Source of the DNA: Vampirovibrionales bacterium
GTDB lineage: Bacteria; Cyanobacteriota; Vampirovibrionia; Vampirovibrionales; Vampirovibrionaceae
NCBI GenBank assembly: GCA_029866025.1
Contig: JARXAD010000001.1
Coordinates: 1-64,000, forward strand
DNA: 64,000 nucleotides
Reading direction: 5' to 3'
Below are positions 34,533-43,262 of the stretch, piece after piece. Within the stretch, counting starts at the first letter, position 1. Each line of letters opens with the position of its first letter. Below the pieces are notes generated by a model that was given only the letters and a program-made list of their open reading frames with translations, was not told the origin of the DNA and ran no database searches. A program made the position numbers and the translations under genes.

Positions 34533-35475
34533 GTGTAGCGATGCCACGCACTTCGCTAAGCGAGTGAATGCCTTCGCTTTGGCAGTAGACGTGCAAGTCC
34601 GCAGCCAAGCGTTCAAACACGGTAGGTTCGGGGAAGGCCATGGTGCCTACTTGTACGGCACTGGCCCCGGCCATCAAAAACATCAGTACGTCTTCGGTGG
34701 TGCGAATACCCCCCACCGCCACAATGGGCACGGTAGGGAAGGCTTTGTGGATTTGCATCACGTGGTACAGCGCAATGGGGCGAATGCCCGGCCCGCTATA
34801 GCCGCCAAAGGTTCGGCTTAGCATGGGCTTTTTTGTTTTGATATCGATATGAGCCCCCAACACCGTGTTAATGGCGGTTACGCCACTGGCGCCGCCGGCC
34901 ATGGAAGCTTCTACCATGGGCAACACGCTAGCCACATTGGGGGTGAGCTTTACCCACAACGCTTTTTGGGTGGTGTTTCGCACCGCTTGGGTAATGGCGG
35001 TAATCAAGGCGGGGTTGGTGCCAAAATCCACGCCGCCCTGGGCCACGTTGGGGCACGACACGTTCAATTCATAGCCCGCCACCGCTGTTGTGGCCAACGG
35101 GCAGGCCTCAATGGTCTCCACCATTAAGCCAAAAGCCTCGGGGGTTTCGGCTGAGAGGCTCAAAATTATGGGCAAGCCCAGCGCCGCCAATGCAGGAAGA
35201 TCGGTGGCTAAGGTAACCTCTAAACCGGGGTTTTGCAGGCCAATGCTGTTCAGCATCCCCAAGCCGGGTAGCTCACACGTGCGGCCTTGCCAATTACCGG
35301 GGCGTGGCTGGGGGGTGACGGTTTTGGTGACAATGCCTCCCATACAGTGCCTTAAAGGCGTCAGTTGATCAAACAGCGGCGCGTTAAAGCAGCCCGAAGC
35401 GTTAAGAAGCGGCGAGCTTAGTGCTAAATCACCAATGGTAGTGGCTAAAGGGTTGTTAGTAAGAGTGGGCGTCAT
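34528..35475 (-). CDS. pyrD: Dihydroorotate dehydrogenase B, catalytic subunit
   Basis: A 315-residue FMN enzyme of pyrimidine synthesis. The NVSCPNVAQGG motif carries Cys (about 141) as the catalytic base, which marks class 1; pairing with pyrK makes it the class 1B NAD-linked type. Further motifs: WVKLTPNV, GGYSGPGIRPIAL and PIVAVGGIRTTEDVLMFLMAGASAVQVGT. ATG 35475 overlaps the pyrK stop by 4 bases (ATGA), so translation is coupled. Confidence 0.96.
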   Translation of the reverse strand: MTPTLTNNPLATTIGDLALSSPLLNASGCFNAPLFDQLTPLRHCMGGIVTKTVTPQPRPGNWQGRTCELPGLGMLNSIGLQNPGLEVTLATDLPALAALGLPIILSLSAETPEAFGLMVETIEACPLATTAVAGYELNVSCPNVAQGGVDFGTNPALITAITQAVRNTTQKALWVKLTPNVASVLPMVEASMAGGASGVTAINTVLGAHIDIKTKKPMLSRTFGGYSGPGIRPIALYHVMQIHKAFPTVPIVAVGGIRTTEDVLMFLMAGASAVQVGTMAFPEPTVFERLAADLHVYCQSEGIHSLSEVRGIATQ

Positions 35476-36401
35476 ACACTGCAACCCTCAGTAGAACGAC
35501 AGAGGTTGCTTGAAGGGCTGTTGATAAGCCGGCTCTGCGGGTCCCAGCGGATGGTATTGGCCCGAAACACAGGGCCTTCCGTGCAGGTTTTGGTAGGCCA
35601 CTCGGCAGAGGACTCTGCTGTATCCGTGCGGAACACCACGCACCCCGTGCAGGCACCGGTGCCGCAGGGCATGCGTTCTTCCAAAGACGCCCACACGGGA
35701 GTGTTGGGTTGGTGGGCCGCAAACCACTGGCTCACGGCGGCCATCATGCCCCATGGGCCACACACCAAAACCGCAGAGGGAGTGACCGCGTCTCGATGTG
35801 CGTTCAGCCAATCCACCACTGTGCCGCCAAACCCTGCGGAACCATCATCGGTACAAAGGTAAAAACCTTCACCAAAAGTGGCTTGCAAGTCGGCCTCAAT
35901 CCCAACCTCATCAGCGTTGCGTACACCATACAGCAGTTGAGCGTTGCCTCGAGTCGATTCTGTGGCTTGTTCTGCCCAGAACACCAAGGGGGCCACCCCA
36001 ATACCCCCACCAATGAGGAGCACATGGTCGGTATTGAGTTCCAAAGGAAAAGGTTTACCTAAGGGACCCAACATGTTGAGGGCGTCTCCCACGGAGAGCT
36101 CGCTCATGTGCTGGGTGCCTGTGCCGTGGACTTTGTAGAAAATCTCAAAACTGCCATCGGCATGGGTGCGGTACACGCTCATGGGGCGGCGCATGCGTTC
36201 GTACAGGTCTTTGCGTTGGTCAACGTCAATCATGACGAACTGGCCGGCCACGCAGGCAAAGTGGTTGATTGGCTCATCCCGATGATTGGCAATGGGTTGC
36301 AGGTGTAGCAATCGCAACGAGGGGCTTACCACGCTGTGGCTCAGAATGCGGCACGTTAGGTCTGCCAACGGGGTAGATGTGTGGGTAAGGGTGCTTATCA
36401 T
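35472..36401 (-). CDS. pyrK: Dihydroorotate dehydrogenase B, electron transfer subunit
   Basis: A 309-residue FAD/[2Fe-2S] subunit that passes electrons from PyrD to NAD. Motifs: RRPMSVYR (FAD isoalloxazine contact, R-P-x-S/T), VLLIGGGIGVAPLVF (NAD binding), and the iron-sulfur cluster Cys in MPCGTGACTGCVV with the fourth in KTCTEGPVF. A ~35-residue C-terminal extension is longer than usual. ATG 36401 follows AGGGAT. It forms an overlapping pair with pyrD. Confidence 0.95.
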   Translation of the reverse strand: MISTLTHTSTPLADLTCRILSHSVVSPSLRLLHLQPIANHRDEPINHFACVAGQFVMIDVDQRKDLYERMRRPMSVYRTHADGSFEIFYKVHGTGTQHMSELSVGDALNMLGPLGKPFPLELNTDHVLLIGGGIGVAPLVFWAEQATESTRGNAQLLYGVRNADEVGIEADLQATFGEGFYLCTDDGSAGFGGTVVDWLNAHRDAVTPSAVLVCGPWGMMAAVSQWFAAHQPNTPVWASLEERMPCGTGACTGCVVFRTDTAESSAEWPTKTCTEGPVFRANTIRWDPQSRLINSPSSNLCRSTEGCSV

Positions 36402-36550
36402 ATCCCTATCTTACTGTGAAGATAGGCCCCTTGGTTGTTGCTGCTGGTTTTAATTGATGAAATTATAAAATTTGTGAGGACAAATTTTAAGGTCCGTTCC
36501 GCCGATAGTATAATGAATGAAATAGTCCTTAATTTGCAGGAGCGATGGCT

Positions 36551-37114
36551 ATGGCCGTCTTAAAAGTGCTGACGTACGGTGACCCGGTGCTGCGCCAGCC
36601 CACAGAAAAAGTCCATAAGGTGTCTGCCAAAATTCAAAAGCTGGTGGCGGACATGTTTGACACCATGTACGCCCAAAACGGCGTGGGCCTAGCGGCGCCT
36701 CAAGTAGGCGTGCTTAAGAAGATTTTTGTTCTGGACTGCACCACGGAAGACAACGTGTTGCCCAAAATGGTGTTTATTAATCCCACCCTTGTGCGTAAAA
36801 GTGGTGCGATATTGAGTCGCGAAGGCTGTTTGAGCTTTCCAGATGTATTTACGGAAGTAAAACGCTACGATACGGTAACGGTGCGTTACATGGACATAAG
36901 CGGCAAACCCCGCGAAATGACGGTGGAAGGCGGTGGTCTGTTGTGTCGGGCCATTCAGCACGAGTTCGACCACTTGGAAGGCGTGTTGTTTGTGGATCAT
37001 GTGGTGAATCAAGCCGAAGCCGATCAACAGCTCAAAGAACATCATCTACCACCCATTGATCCCACTTTTATCAAAGAAGAGCCGGATTTGGACAAGGTGT
37101 TGATGGGTAACTAA
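36551..37114 (+). CDS. def: Peptide deformylase
   Basis: A 187-residue metalloenzyme that removes the N-formyl group from nascent proteins. All three motifs are intact: GVGLAAPQVG (about 46-55), EGCLSFP (Cys metal ligand) and QHEFDHLEG (HExxH ligands). ATG 36551 gives the canonical MAVLKVL start, 8 bases after AGGAG; ATG 36545 is too close. A C-terminal extension beyond the catalytic core ends in DLDKVLMGN. No fmt gene is adjacent. Confidence 0.97.
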   Translation: MAVLKVLTYGDPVLRQPTEKVHKVSAKIQKLVADMFDTMYAQNGVGLAAPQVGVLKKIFVLDCTTEDNVLPKMVFINPTLVRKSGAILSREGCLSFPDVFTEVKRYDTVTVRYMDISGKPREMTVEGGGLLCRAIQHEFDHLEGVLFVDHVVNQAEADQQLKEHHLPPIDPTFIKEEPDLDKVLMGN

Positions 37115-37138
37115 AAGGGCAAGGTTTAGGGTGGTTTG

Positions 37139-37164
37139 TTGTGACACCTCTTAAAGTGTCACAA
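37139..37164. repeat. Inverted repeat downstream of def
   Basis: TTGTGACAC (37139-37147) and GTGTCACAA (37156-37164), perfect 9-bp arms with an 8-base loop. No T tract follows, so it may be a processing hairpin or protein site instead of a terminator. Confidence 0.5.
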
Positions 37165-37263
37165 GGGTCTAATCACTTTAAACGGCTCTTTTCCTCCTGT
37201 TGGCCTTAGTCCGCATGGGTCTAAGGGGTACGCATCTGCCCCAACTGAGCCAAAGTGGCTACA

Positions 37264-39468
37264 ATGGAAGTACCTTTCGTTGTGCTATTGGAAACTCTCG
37301 TGATTTCGGCTCAAAACTTGCGGGTATACCCCGGTAAACCTTACCCTTTGGGGGCCACATGGGATGGCTTGGGAGTAAACTTTGCCCTGTTTAGCGAGCA
37401 TGCCACCAAAGTGGAGTTGTGTTTGTTTGATAGTCCTGACGCAACGAAAGAATCGGCGCGCCTGATTTTGCCTGAATACACAAACGATTGCTGGCACGGA
37501 TATTTTCCCGATCTACGCCCCGGACAGGTTTACGGCTATCGTGTGTATGGACCCTACAAGCCGCAGCGTGGCCAGTGGTTTAACCCCAATAAAATTGTGT
37601 CGGATCCTTATGCTAAGGCCATTGTGCGAGAGATTTGTGATTATTCCAACCTATACGCCTACGAACGCCATGAAAGCCACAGCGACCCCACCTATATGCC
37701 TATGGATACGGTAGACAATGCCGCCACCGCCCCCTTGTGCGCGGTGATTGATAACTCCTTTACGTGGGGTGATGATCATCACCCCCAAACGCCGTGGCAC
37801 AAAACCATTATTTACGAGGCACACGTGAAGGGCCTTACCGAGCTTCACCCGGATGTGCCGGAACATTTGCGCGGCACCTATGCCGGTGTGGCCAGTTTGC
37901 CCGTCATTGATCACTTAAAAAGCTTGGGCGTCACGGCCATTGAGCTGATGCCGGTGCATCACCATTTGGATGAACCCTTTTTAATTGAAAAGGGTCTTAC
38001 CAACTATTGGGGCTACAATACCCTCTCCTTTTTTGCGCCCGATAACCGCTACAGCGCCTACAAAGGCCCCATGGAGCATGTGCAAGAGTTTAAAACCATG
38101 GTGCGGGCCTTGCATGCCGCCGGTATTGAGGTAATTTTAGACGTGGTGTACAACCACACCGCCGAGGGCAACCATTGGGGCCCCACCCTTAGCTTTAGGG
38201 GCATTGATAACCTAAGTTACTACCGCACGGTGGAAAATCAGCCCCAGTATTACCAAGATTATACCGGTTGCGGTAATACGCTAAACATGCGCCACCCGCG
38301 CGTGTTGCAACTACTGATGGACAGCTTGCGCTACTGGGTGCAAGAAATGCACGTAGACGGCTTTCGTTTTGATTTGGCCAGTGCCTTGGCCCGAGAATTG
38401 TACGACGTGGACAAGTTGAGCAGCTTTTTTGATGTGATTCAGCAAGACCCGGTGATTTCTCAAGTAAAACTGATTGCCGAGCCATGGGATATTGGCGCCG
38501 GTGGCTATCAGGTGGGCAATTTTCCCGCTTTGTGGACGGAATGGAACGGCAAGTATCGTGACAATGTGCGGTCTTTTTGGCGGGGTGATGGGGGCCAATT
38601 GGCAGAATTGGCCAGCCGTATTACCGGCAGTAGCGATTTGTACGAGCACAGCGGGCGTCGCCCCCATGCCAGCATTAACTACATGACCTGCCATGATGGC
38701 TACACATTGGCCGACGTGGTGAGTTATCGTGACAAGCACAACCTCGCCAACGGGGAAGACAATCGAGACGGCGATAGCCACAATCACAGCGAGCATTACG
38801 GTGTGGAAGGTCCTACCGACGACCCTACTATTAAGTCGTTACGCTACCGACAAAAGCGCAATTTCTTTGCCAGCCTTATGTTTTCCATTGGGGTGCCCAT
38901 GATTAGTGGGGGGGATGAACTGGGCCGGACTCAGCAAGGCAATAACAATGCCTATTGCCAAGATAATGAGCTGGCATGGTACCCGTGGAATAACAACAGC
39001 CCCGAGGATTTGGAATTTTTAGCCTTTTGCAAAAAAGTCGTGGCTTTGCGGCAGGCTCACCCGGTGTTTCAGCGGCGGCGATTTTTTAAAGGCGAATTGT
39101 GCCTAGACACCGACAAAGATGGCGTGTGCGACGGCCCCATGTACCAAGACGTGGTGTGGTTGCACCCCCATGGCCGTAAAATGACGGCCGAGGACTGGCA
39201 AACCGGCTTTAACCGCTGCGTGGGCATGATGCTGGAAGGTTACGGCTTGGATGAACTGAGTGATGACGGCAAGCCGGTGGTGGATGATACCTTGCTGGTA
39301 CTCATTAACGCCCACACGGAAGCCCTGCCCTTTTTGCTGCCCCAGCATCCCTTGGGCACTGCATGGGAGTTGCTGCTGGATACCTCTGATGCAGAAGGTG
39401 CGCCGGTGTGGCAAGACACCTTCCCTCTGTCGGACCGGAGCCTGTGCTTGTTAAAGTTGCAAGGTTAA
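37264..39468 (+). CDS. glgX: Glycogen debranching enzyme GlgX (isoamylase type)
   Basis: A GH13 isoamylase-type enzyme of ~734 residues that hydrolyses alpha-1,6 branches of glycogen. N-terminal CBM48 (YPLGATWDGLGVNFALFSEHATKVELCLFD), then the catalytic barrel: DVVYNHTAEG (region I), DGFRFDLASAL (nucleophile Asp), LIAEPWD (acid Glu) and NYMTCHDGYTL (region IV). Start is unclear: ATG 37264, GTG 37255, or GTG 37300 with GGAAA upstream. The C-terminal part has an insert with a C-L-D-T-D-K-D-G-V-C-D-G stretch. No other glycogen gene is nearby. Confidence 0.94.
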   Translation: MEVPFVVLLETLVISAQNLRVYPGKPYPLGATWDGLGVNFALFSEHATKVELCLFDSPDATKESARLILPEYTNDCWHGYFPDLRPGQVYGYRVYGPYKPQRGQWFNPNKIVSDPYAKAIVREICDYSNLYAYERHESHSDPTYMPMDTVDNAATAPLCAVIDNSFTWGDDHHPQTPWHKTIIYEAHVKGLTELHPDVPEHLRGTYAGVASLPVIDHLKSLGVTAIELMPVHHHLDEPFLIEKGLTNYWGYNTLSFFAPDNRYSAYKGPMEHVQEFKTMVRALHAAGIEVILDVVYNHTAEGNHWGPTLSFRGIDNLSYYRTVENQPQYYQDYTGCGNTLNMRHPRVLQLLMDSLRYWVQEMHVDGFRFDLASALARELYDVDKLSSFFDVIQQDPVISQVKLIAEPWDIGAGGYQVGNFPALWTEWNGKYRDNVRSFWRGDGGQLAELASRITGSSDLYEHSGRRPHASINYMTCHDGYTLADVVSYRDKHNLANGEDNRDGDSHNHSEHYGVEGPTDDPTIKSLRYRQKRNFFASLMFSIGVPMISGGDELGRTQQGNNNAYCQDNELAWYPWNNNSPEDLEFLAFCKKVVALRQAHPVFQRRRFFKGELCLDTDKDGVCDGPMYQDVVWLHPHGRKMTAEDWQTGFNRCVGMMLEGYGLDELSDDGKPVVDDTLLVLINAHTEALPFLLPQHPLGTAWELLLDTSDAEGAPVWQDTFPLSDRSLCLLKLQG

Positions 39469-39513
39469 AGGCCCATGATTGCCCACTGTTTATTGGGTGC
39501 CATAAGGGCCATA

Positions 39514-40011
39514 TTATTCCTTTAGTTTGTCCAATTCGGCCTGTATTTTTTGTTTCTTTTCTATCAGTTCAAGCCGTTTTTTGTCAGCAGCAGATAGATT
39601 TTGACGGTCCTTGGCTTGTTCTAGAATTTGCTTCTCTTCAAAAGCGGTCTGGGCAGCATCCCTTCCGGCGTCATTCTTTTTCGTGGAGTGTTTTTCTAGG
39701 ATTCTTTCAGGGTTAGTTACATGGCTTTGCCAACAAGTCCCTACGCTTAGCAAACCCAAAATGAAAATAACAAATTGAAAATTCCTTTTACCCCCACCAT
39801 ACTTCCACTTCCACCGGTTGATATATGCCCTTCGCTGTTTCTCTATTGATGCTGCCCTTTCTTGAGCCCCTTTCGGATCAAAGGGCGGATTCGGATCTAA
39901 GAGCTTACCCGAAGTAGGGCCTTTTTTGGCCCGCCGGTCGATAGCTTCGTTCATACTAGCGGCATTAGTGTGGTGGGTTATACCAAACCGGGTGTTAGAA
40001 CGGATTGTCAT
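39514..40011 (-). CDS. Small membrane protein with N-terminal FG motif and C-terminal coiled coil
   Basis: A 165-residue protein. ATG 40011 follows AGGAA by 8 bases; an in-frame TTG at 40017 is less suited. MTIRSNTRFGI places Phe-Gly at residues 9-10, then come a polar, charged segment, a basic run (RWKWKYGGGKR) and one membrane segment (about 77-95, FQFVIFILGLLSVGTCW). The C-terminal ~65 residues are highly charged and predicted to be a coiled coil (KKRLELIEKKQKIQAELDKL). No family recognised. The basic run before the membrane segment predicts an N-in, C-out topology. Confidence 0.7.
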   Translation of the reverse strand: MTIRSNTRFGITHHTNAASMNEAIDRRAKKGPTSGKLLDPNPPFDPKGAQERAASIEKQRRAYINRWKWKYGGGKRNFQFVIFILGLLSVGTCWQSHVTNPERILEKHSTKKNDAGRDAAQTAFEEKQILEQAKDRQNLSAADKKRLELIEKKQKIQAELDKLKE

Positions 40012-40096
40012 ACACAAAATTCCTAAATAAACGATTCGTTACACCTTTAATAAAGAGGAGTCTTTAGTCATTTTGAGGGGGACGTAAGGGGTCACG

Positions 40097-40876
40097 TTAG
40101 TACTCTTTCTTATCTGCGGGATTATCAAACATGCCCCTGTGACGATAGTTATCAAGGGGGAACTTGAGGTACCTCCCGTTTTCAATTTCTCTAAAATCCA
40201 CCACCAAGCACTTTAAGGTTGGGTTGTACTTGAGTGCCAGCACAAATTTATCCAGCAAGGCATTGCAATCTTGCACATACGTTTTAGAGTTAGGTTTTAG
40301 CCTTGTGGTAAACAAGGGCACTTTTACACTGGCGCCATTGCCTTTGTTTAAGGTCAATTCTATGGTTTTGGCTCTGCGGTACACTTCCTTAATGTACTCA
40401 ACAAAGGACTTTTTAAGGGCAGGATCTTGCAAAATGGCATTCATGGATTCATTCTTCCCTGCCCGCCGCTCAATTTCTGTGAGGTTTTTTTTATCGATAG
40501 GGTTCGAAAGCGTAAGCGTGCTAAGCCGATAATACCCATACTCGGTAATCTGTTTAATATCGGGGTACGATTCGCTGGCCGTAAGCCCCGTCACTAAGTA
40601 CTGTTGGGCATTTTTAACCCCACCCGTATACTGGCATTTAAGTACTCCTACAAGCAAAAAGGCTCCGATCGCTGTCCACACCACTCGCCGTTCCTGCCTC
40701 GAGTGCAAATAATTCCTTACCCACCAACCCCGCCGGCCAAGCTCTGCGCCAAACTGAAGGGGCATGGCCCCGCTGGCCGCTGTTACTGCAAAAGCCTGCT
40801 GCCCAACCCTTGGCGGTAGGGAATAAGCCTGCCTAGGGCGGGAAAAACAAAAGGGGGATGGCGACAACAATTGCAT
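40097..40876 (-). CDS. Membrane-anchored hypothetical protein with N-terminal FG motif
   Basis: A 259-residue protein. After a Pro/Ser-rich N-terminus comes MPLQFGAELGRRGWW (Phe-Gly at 42-43), a basic segment, one membrane segment (about 65-79) ending in LKC, and a ~175-residue charged C-terminal domain, probably extracytoplasmic, with KKNLTEIERRAGK and LKCLVVDFREIENGRYLKFP. No family recognised. It lies 85 bases upstream of the small membrane gene at 39514 on the same strand and shares its FG-basic-membrane layout. No clear ribosome binding site at ATG 40876. Confidence 0.65.
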   Translation of the reverse strand: MQLLSPSPFCFSRPRQAYSLPPRVGQQAFAVTAASGAMPLQFGAELGRRGWWVRNYLHSRQERRVVWTAIGAFLLVGVLKCQYTGGVKNAQQYLVTGLTASESYPDIKQITEYGYYRLSTLTLSNPIDKKNLTEIERRAGKNESMNAILQDPALKKSFVEYIKEVYRRAKTIELTLNKGNGASVKVPLFTTRLKPNSKTYVQDCNALLDKFVLALKYNPTLKCLVVDFREIENGRYLKFPLDNYRHRGMFDNPADKKEY

Positions 40877-40947
40877 AAAGCGTACTCATAAAAACAAGGG
40901 AGCCAATGGGTGTTAATCCCTAAACACCCCTGCAAAATAAAAGTTGC

Positions 40948-41718
40948 CTAATGTCGCAGTTGGTGTTCGCACCACGCCACCGTGGCAAAAAAGGCAATCA
41001 GGGCTAACACCCATAAACCAATCAGCATTTGCAGCGGGCAGTGCCCTGCTAAAAAGGCTTGGCGGCCCCCTTCAAAAATAGCGGTGGTAGGCACCCACAC
41101 CAGCACGTTTTGAATGGCTTGCGGAAACCGGCTGATGGGGAAAAACAGCCCGCCCAAATACAGCAGCGGCGTAATAATAATGGATTGAATTTGGGCAATT
41201 TGGTCAGGGCGTCGAAACACGACCCCCATCACCGCTCCCAAACAGGTAAACATCACGGCTCCAGGCAGCATCATGGCCAAAAAGGCCAGTAGTTTGGGCA
41301 ATGTTAAGGTAAAAGGAGACAATAACAGCAAGGTTATGGCCACCAAAGAGCCTTTGATAATGGCCAACGTAAAACCGCTCATCACGTCGCCTACCAAAAT
41401 ATCGGCCATGCTAATGGGCTTAATGCGATATTCATCAATGGTTTTGTGGTGACGAATAGACAGCCATAAATTCCATGAGCCTGAGCGAAAGGCTTCTAGC
41501 TGAATGGTGAGGGCAATGAGGCCTGGCGTAATAAAGGCCATGTAGGGCACGCCATCCACATCAGCAATATCTCCCCGCAAGCCCAGCCCAAAAGCCAAAA
41601 AGAAGGACAGAGGCACCGCAATGGTAGACAGCAGTTCCAAAAACCAGCCGCGCGTTTCTCCCATGAGGTTTTTTTTAAAAATAGGCCAAATGCCTCGTTT
41701 TAAATGAAGCACCCACAT
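40948..41718 (-). CDS. ABC-2 type transporter permease
   Basis: A 256-residue membrane subunit with about six membrane segments. It resembles ABC-2 exporters of the daunorubicin/polysaccharide type: ETRGWFLELLSTIAVPLSFFLAFGLGL, DGVPYMAFITPGLIALT, and YLGGLFFPISRFP near the end. Start ATG at 41718 shares one base with the stop of the ATPase gene (TAATG), so the two are translationally coupled. Exported substrate unknown. Confidence 0.9.
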   Translation of the reverse strand: MWVLHLKRGIWPIFKKNLMGETRGWFLELLSTIAVPLSFFLAFGLGLRGDIADVDGVPYMAFITPGLIALTIQLEAFRSGSWNLWLSIRHHKTIDEYRIKPISMADILVGDVMSGFTLAIIKGSLVAITLLLLSPFTLTLPKLLAFLAMMLPGAVMFTCLGAVMGVVFRRPDQIAQIQSIIITPLLYLGGLFFPISRFPQAIQNVLVWVPTTAIFEGGRQAFLAGHCPLQMLIGLWVLALIAFFATVAWCEHQLRH

Positions 41719-42779
41719 TACACCAGCCCTCCAGAGACTAAATCCTCATTGAGGGCGATGGGTTTATCCACCAAGGCAAAAAATACGGTTTCTAAAGAGG
41801 GCAACGGTTGTTCGATGGCCGTCAAGGTATTTTGTGGCAAAGAAGCCGCCCAAACCCATAGCCAATGGCTATTTTCTAGGGGCATCATCACGTGCAGGGT
41901 GTCCTCTTTAGGGGTCTTAATCACGCTACCTGCAGGCGCTTTGGCCTGTAAAGATTCTAACCATTGACCAGCCACCGGCTGAGAAAAACGGCACTGCCAC
42001 AGGGCTTGACCGCCCAAAGCGGCTTTTTGTTGACGGGCCACCTGCTGCTTTAGCTGGGTGGGGGTGCCACTGGTGAGTACTTGCCCTTTGTCCATCAGCA
42101 CCAACGTATCGCAGAGCTGGTCCGCTTCTTCCATGTAATGGGTGGTTAGCACCAAGGTGCGCCCCACGCGAAGCGATAAAATCGCATCCCACACTTGACG
42201 ACGTGCCACGGGGTCCAATCCCGTGGTGGGTTCATCCAAAAACAAAATGGCGGGCTCGTGAATGAGGGCGCGAATGAGAGAGGCTTTGCGCCGCATGCCG
42301 CCGGAGAATAGTTCTACGTAACTGTTACGACGTTCGTACAAGTCTACTTGTTTTAGCAAGCGTTCAATGCGGGGCACAAACTGGCGTTTGGGCATGCCAT
42401 GCAGTTCGGCATGCAACGATAAATTTTCCCACAGGGTTAAATACGTATCAAAGCGGTCGTCTTGAGACACAACCCCCAGCCTTTGGCGTACTTGTTCGGC
42501 TTGGGTAAGCACCGAGTACCCTCCTACCCAAGCTTCTCCGGCATCAGGCCGAGTGACGGTAGTAAGAATATTGAGCAATGTGGTTTTGCCAGCCCCATTG
42601 GAGCCTAAAATACCGAGTACTTGGCCTGAGTAGGCTTCCAAAGACACGTGGCTGAGTGCTTGTACAGCATGATTGCCCGATTTAAAGCACTTGGAAAGGT
42701 CTCGCACCACAATGCCATCATGGTTTGGCTTGTTGCCATAGGGCTTTACAGGGGTAGAGGCTTCGGGGGCAACAGTCAT
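41718..42779 (-). CDS. ABC transporter ATP-binding protein
   Basis: A 353-residue ATPase. Walker A LGSNGAGKTTLLN, Q-loop VSQDDRFD, ABC signature FSGGMRRKASL, Walker B AILFLDEPTTGLDP and H-loop VLTTHYMEEAD are all present. The pattern GMRR-K and THYMEEAD is that of the DrrA/NodI-like exporter ATPases. A C-terminal ~100-residue extension is the accessory domain of this class. ATG 42779 is preferred over TTG 42788. Forms a two-gene exporter with the permease. Confidence 0.94.
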   Translation of the reverse strand: MTVAPEASTPVKPYGNKPNHDGIVVRDLSKCFKSGNHAVQALSHVSLEAYSGQVLGILGSNGAGKTTLLNILTTVTRPDAGEAWVGGYSVLTQAEQVRQRLGVVSQDDRFDTYLTLWENLSLHAELHGMPKRQFVPRIERLLKQVDLYERRNSYVELFSGGMRRKASLIRALIHEPAILFLDEPTTGLDPVARRQVWDAILSLRVGRTLVLTTHYMEEADQLCDTLVLMDKGQVLTSGTPTQLKQQVARQQKAALGGQALWQCRFSQPVAGQWLESLQAKAPAGSVIKTPKEDTLHVMMPLENSHWLWVWAASLPQNTLTAIEQPLPSLETVFFALVDKPIALNEDLVSGGLV

Positions 42780-43262
42780 CAGGAACAATCCAAAAATACA
42801 TCCTTATCTTAACGCTTATCCTCACGGAAAGCACTCAAGAATCTGGGTTGTTTGGCCGAAACTGAATTACAGTCGCCATTATTGTGTGGTGAGTTCTGTT
42901 GATATTTTAGCCTTGTTTGGCTCTTATTTTGAAATCTGTTTATTGATGATTTAAATAAAGGGATGTGACCTATGCAACACGCCATTGCTGAATTGTTTGA
43001 AAGTTTGTTGGAGGGCATCCATCATGTCTTCTCTCAGCGAGAGTATGCCCACGCCAAAGTGATGGTTCACCATCGCCATTTTTAATGGGGGGACACGTTG
43101 TAAGTAAGCTGTTGGGTGGATGGTGATACCACCGACAATCGGTACACTGTAGAACCCGTATGACAGGGCTACTATTGGGACATTCGTTCCCCTTCAACAC
43201 CCTGTATACTAGCACCTAGCCCGTAGTTCACTGTTTGGGCTCGCTTTTTTGAGATATTCCCC
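42780..43262 (+). other. Interval between ABC exporter and HD-GYP-like gene
   Basis: Apart from the small ORF at 42972-43085 no gene is convincing. A TATACT box (43204-43209) and a short AGCCC/GGGCT hairpin (43218-43222 with 43237-43241) followed by CGCTTTTTT lie just before the HD-GYP-like gene and could be promoter and leader terminator. Confidence 0.35.
42972..43085 (+). CDS. Possible 37-residue small protein
   Basis: ATG 42972 with AAAGGGATG about 10 bases upstream opens a 37-codon frame. The product is His-rich with an amphipathic start (AIAELFESLLEGIHHVFSQ) and ends MVHHRHF. Codon use resembles the neighbours. No homologue known to me; it could be chance. Confidence 0.35.
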   Translation: MQHAIAELFESLLEGIHHVFSQREYAHAKVMVHHRHF

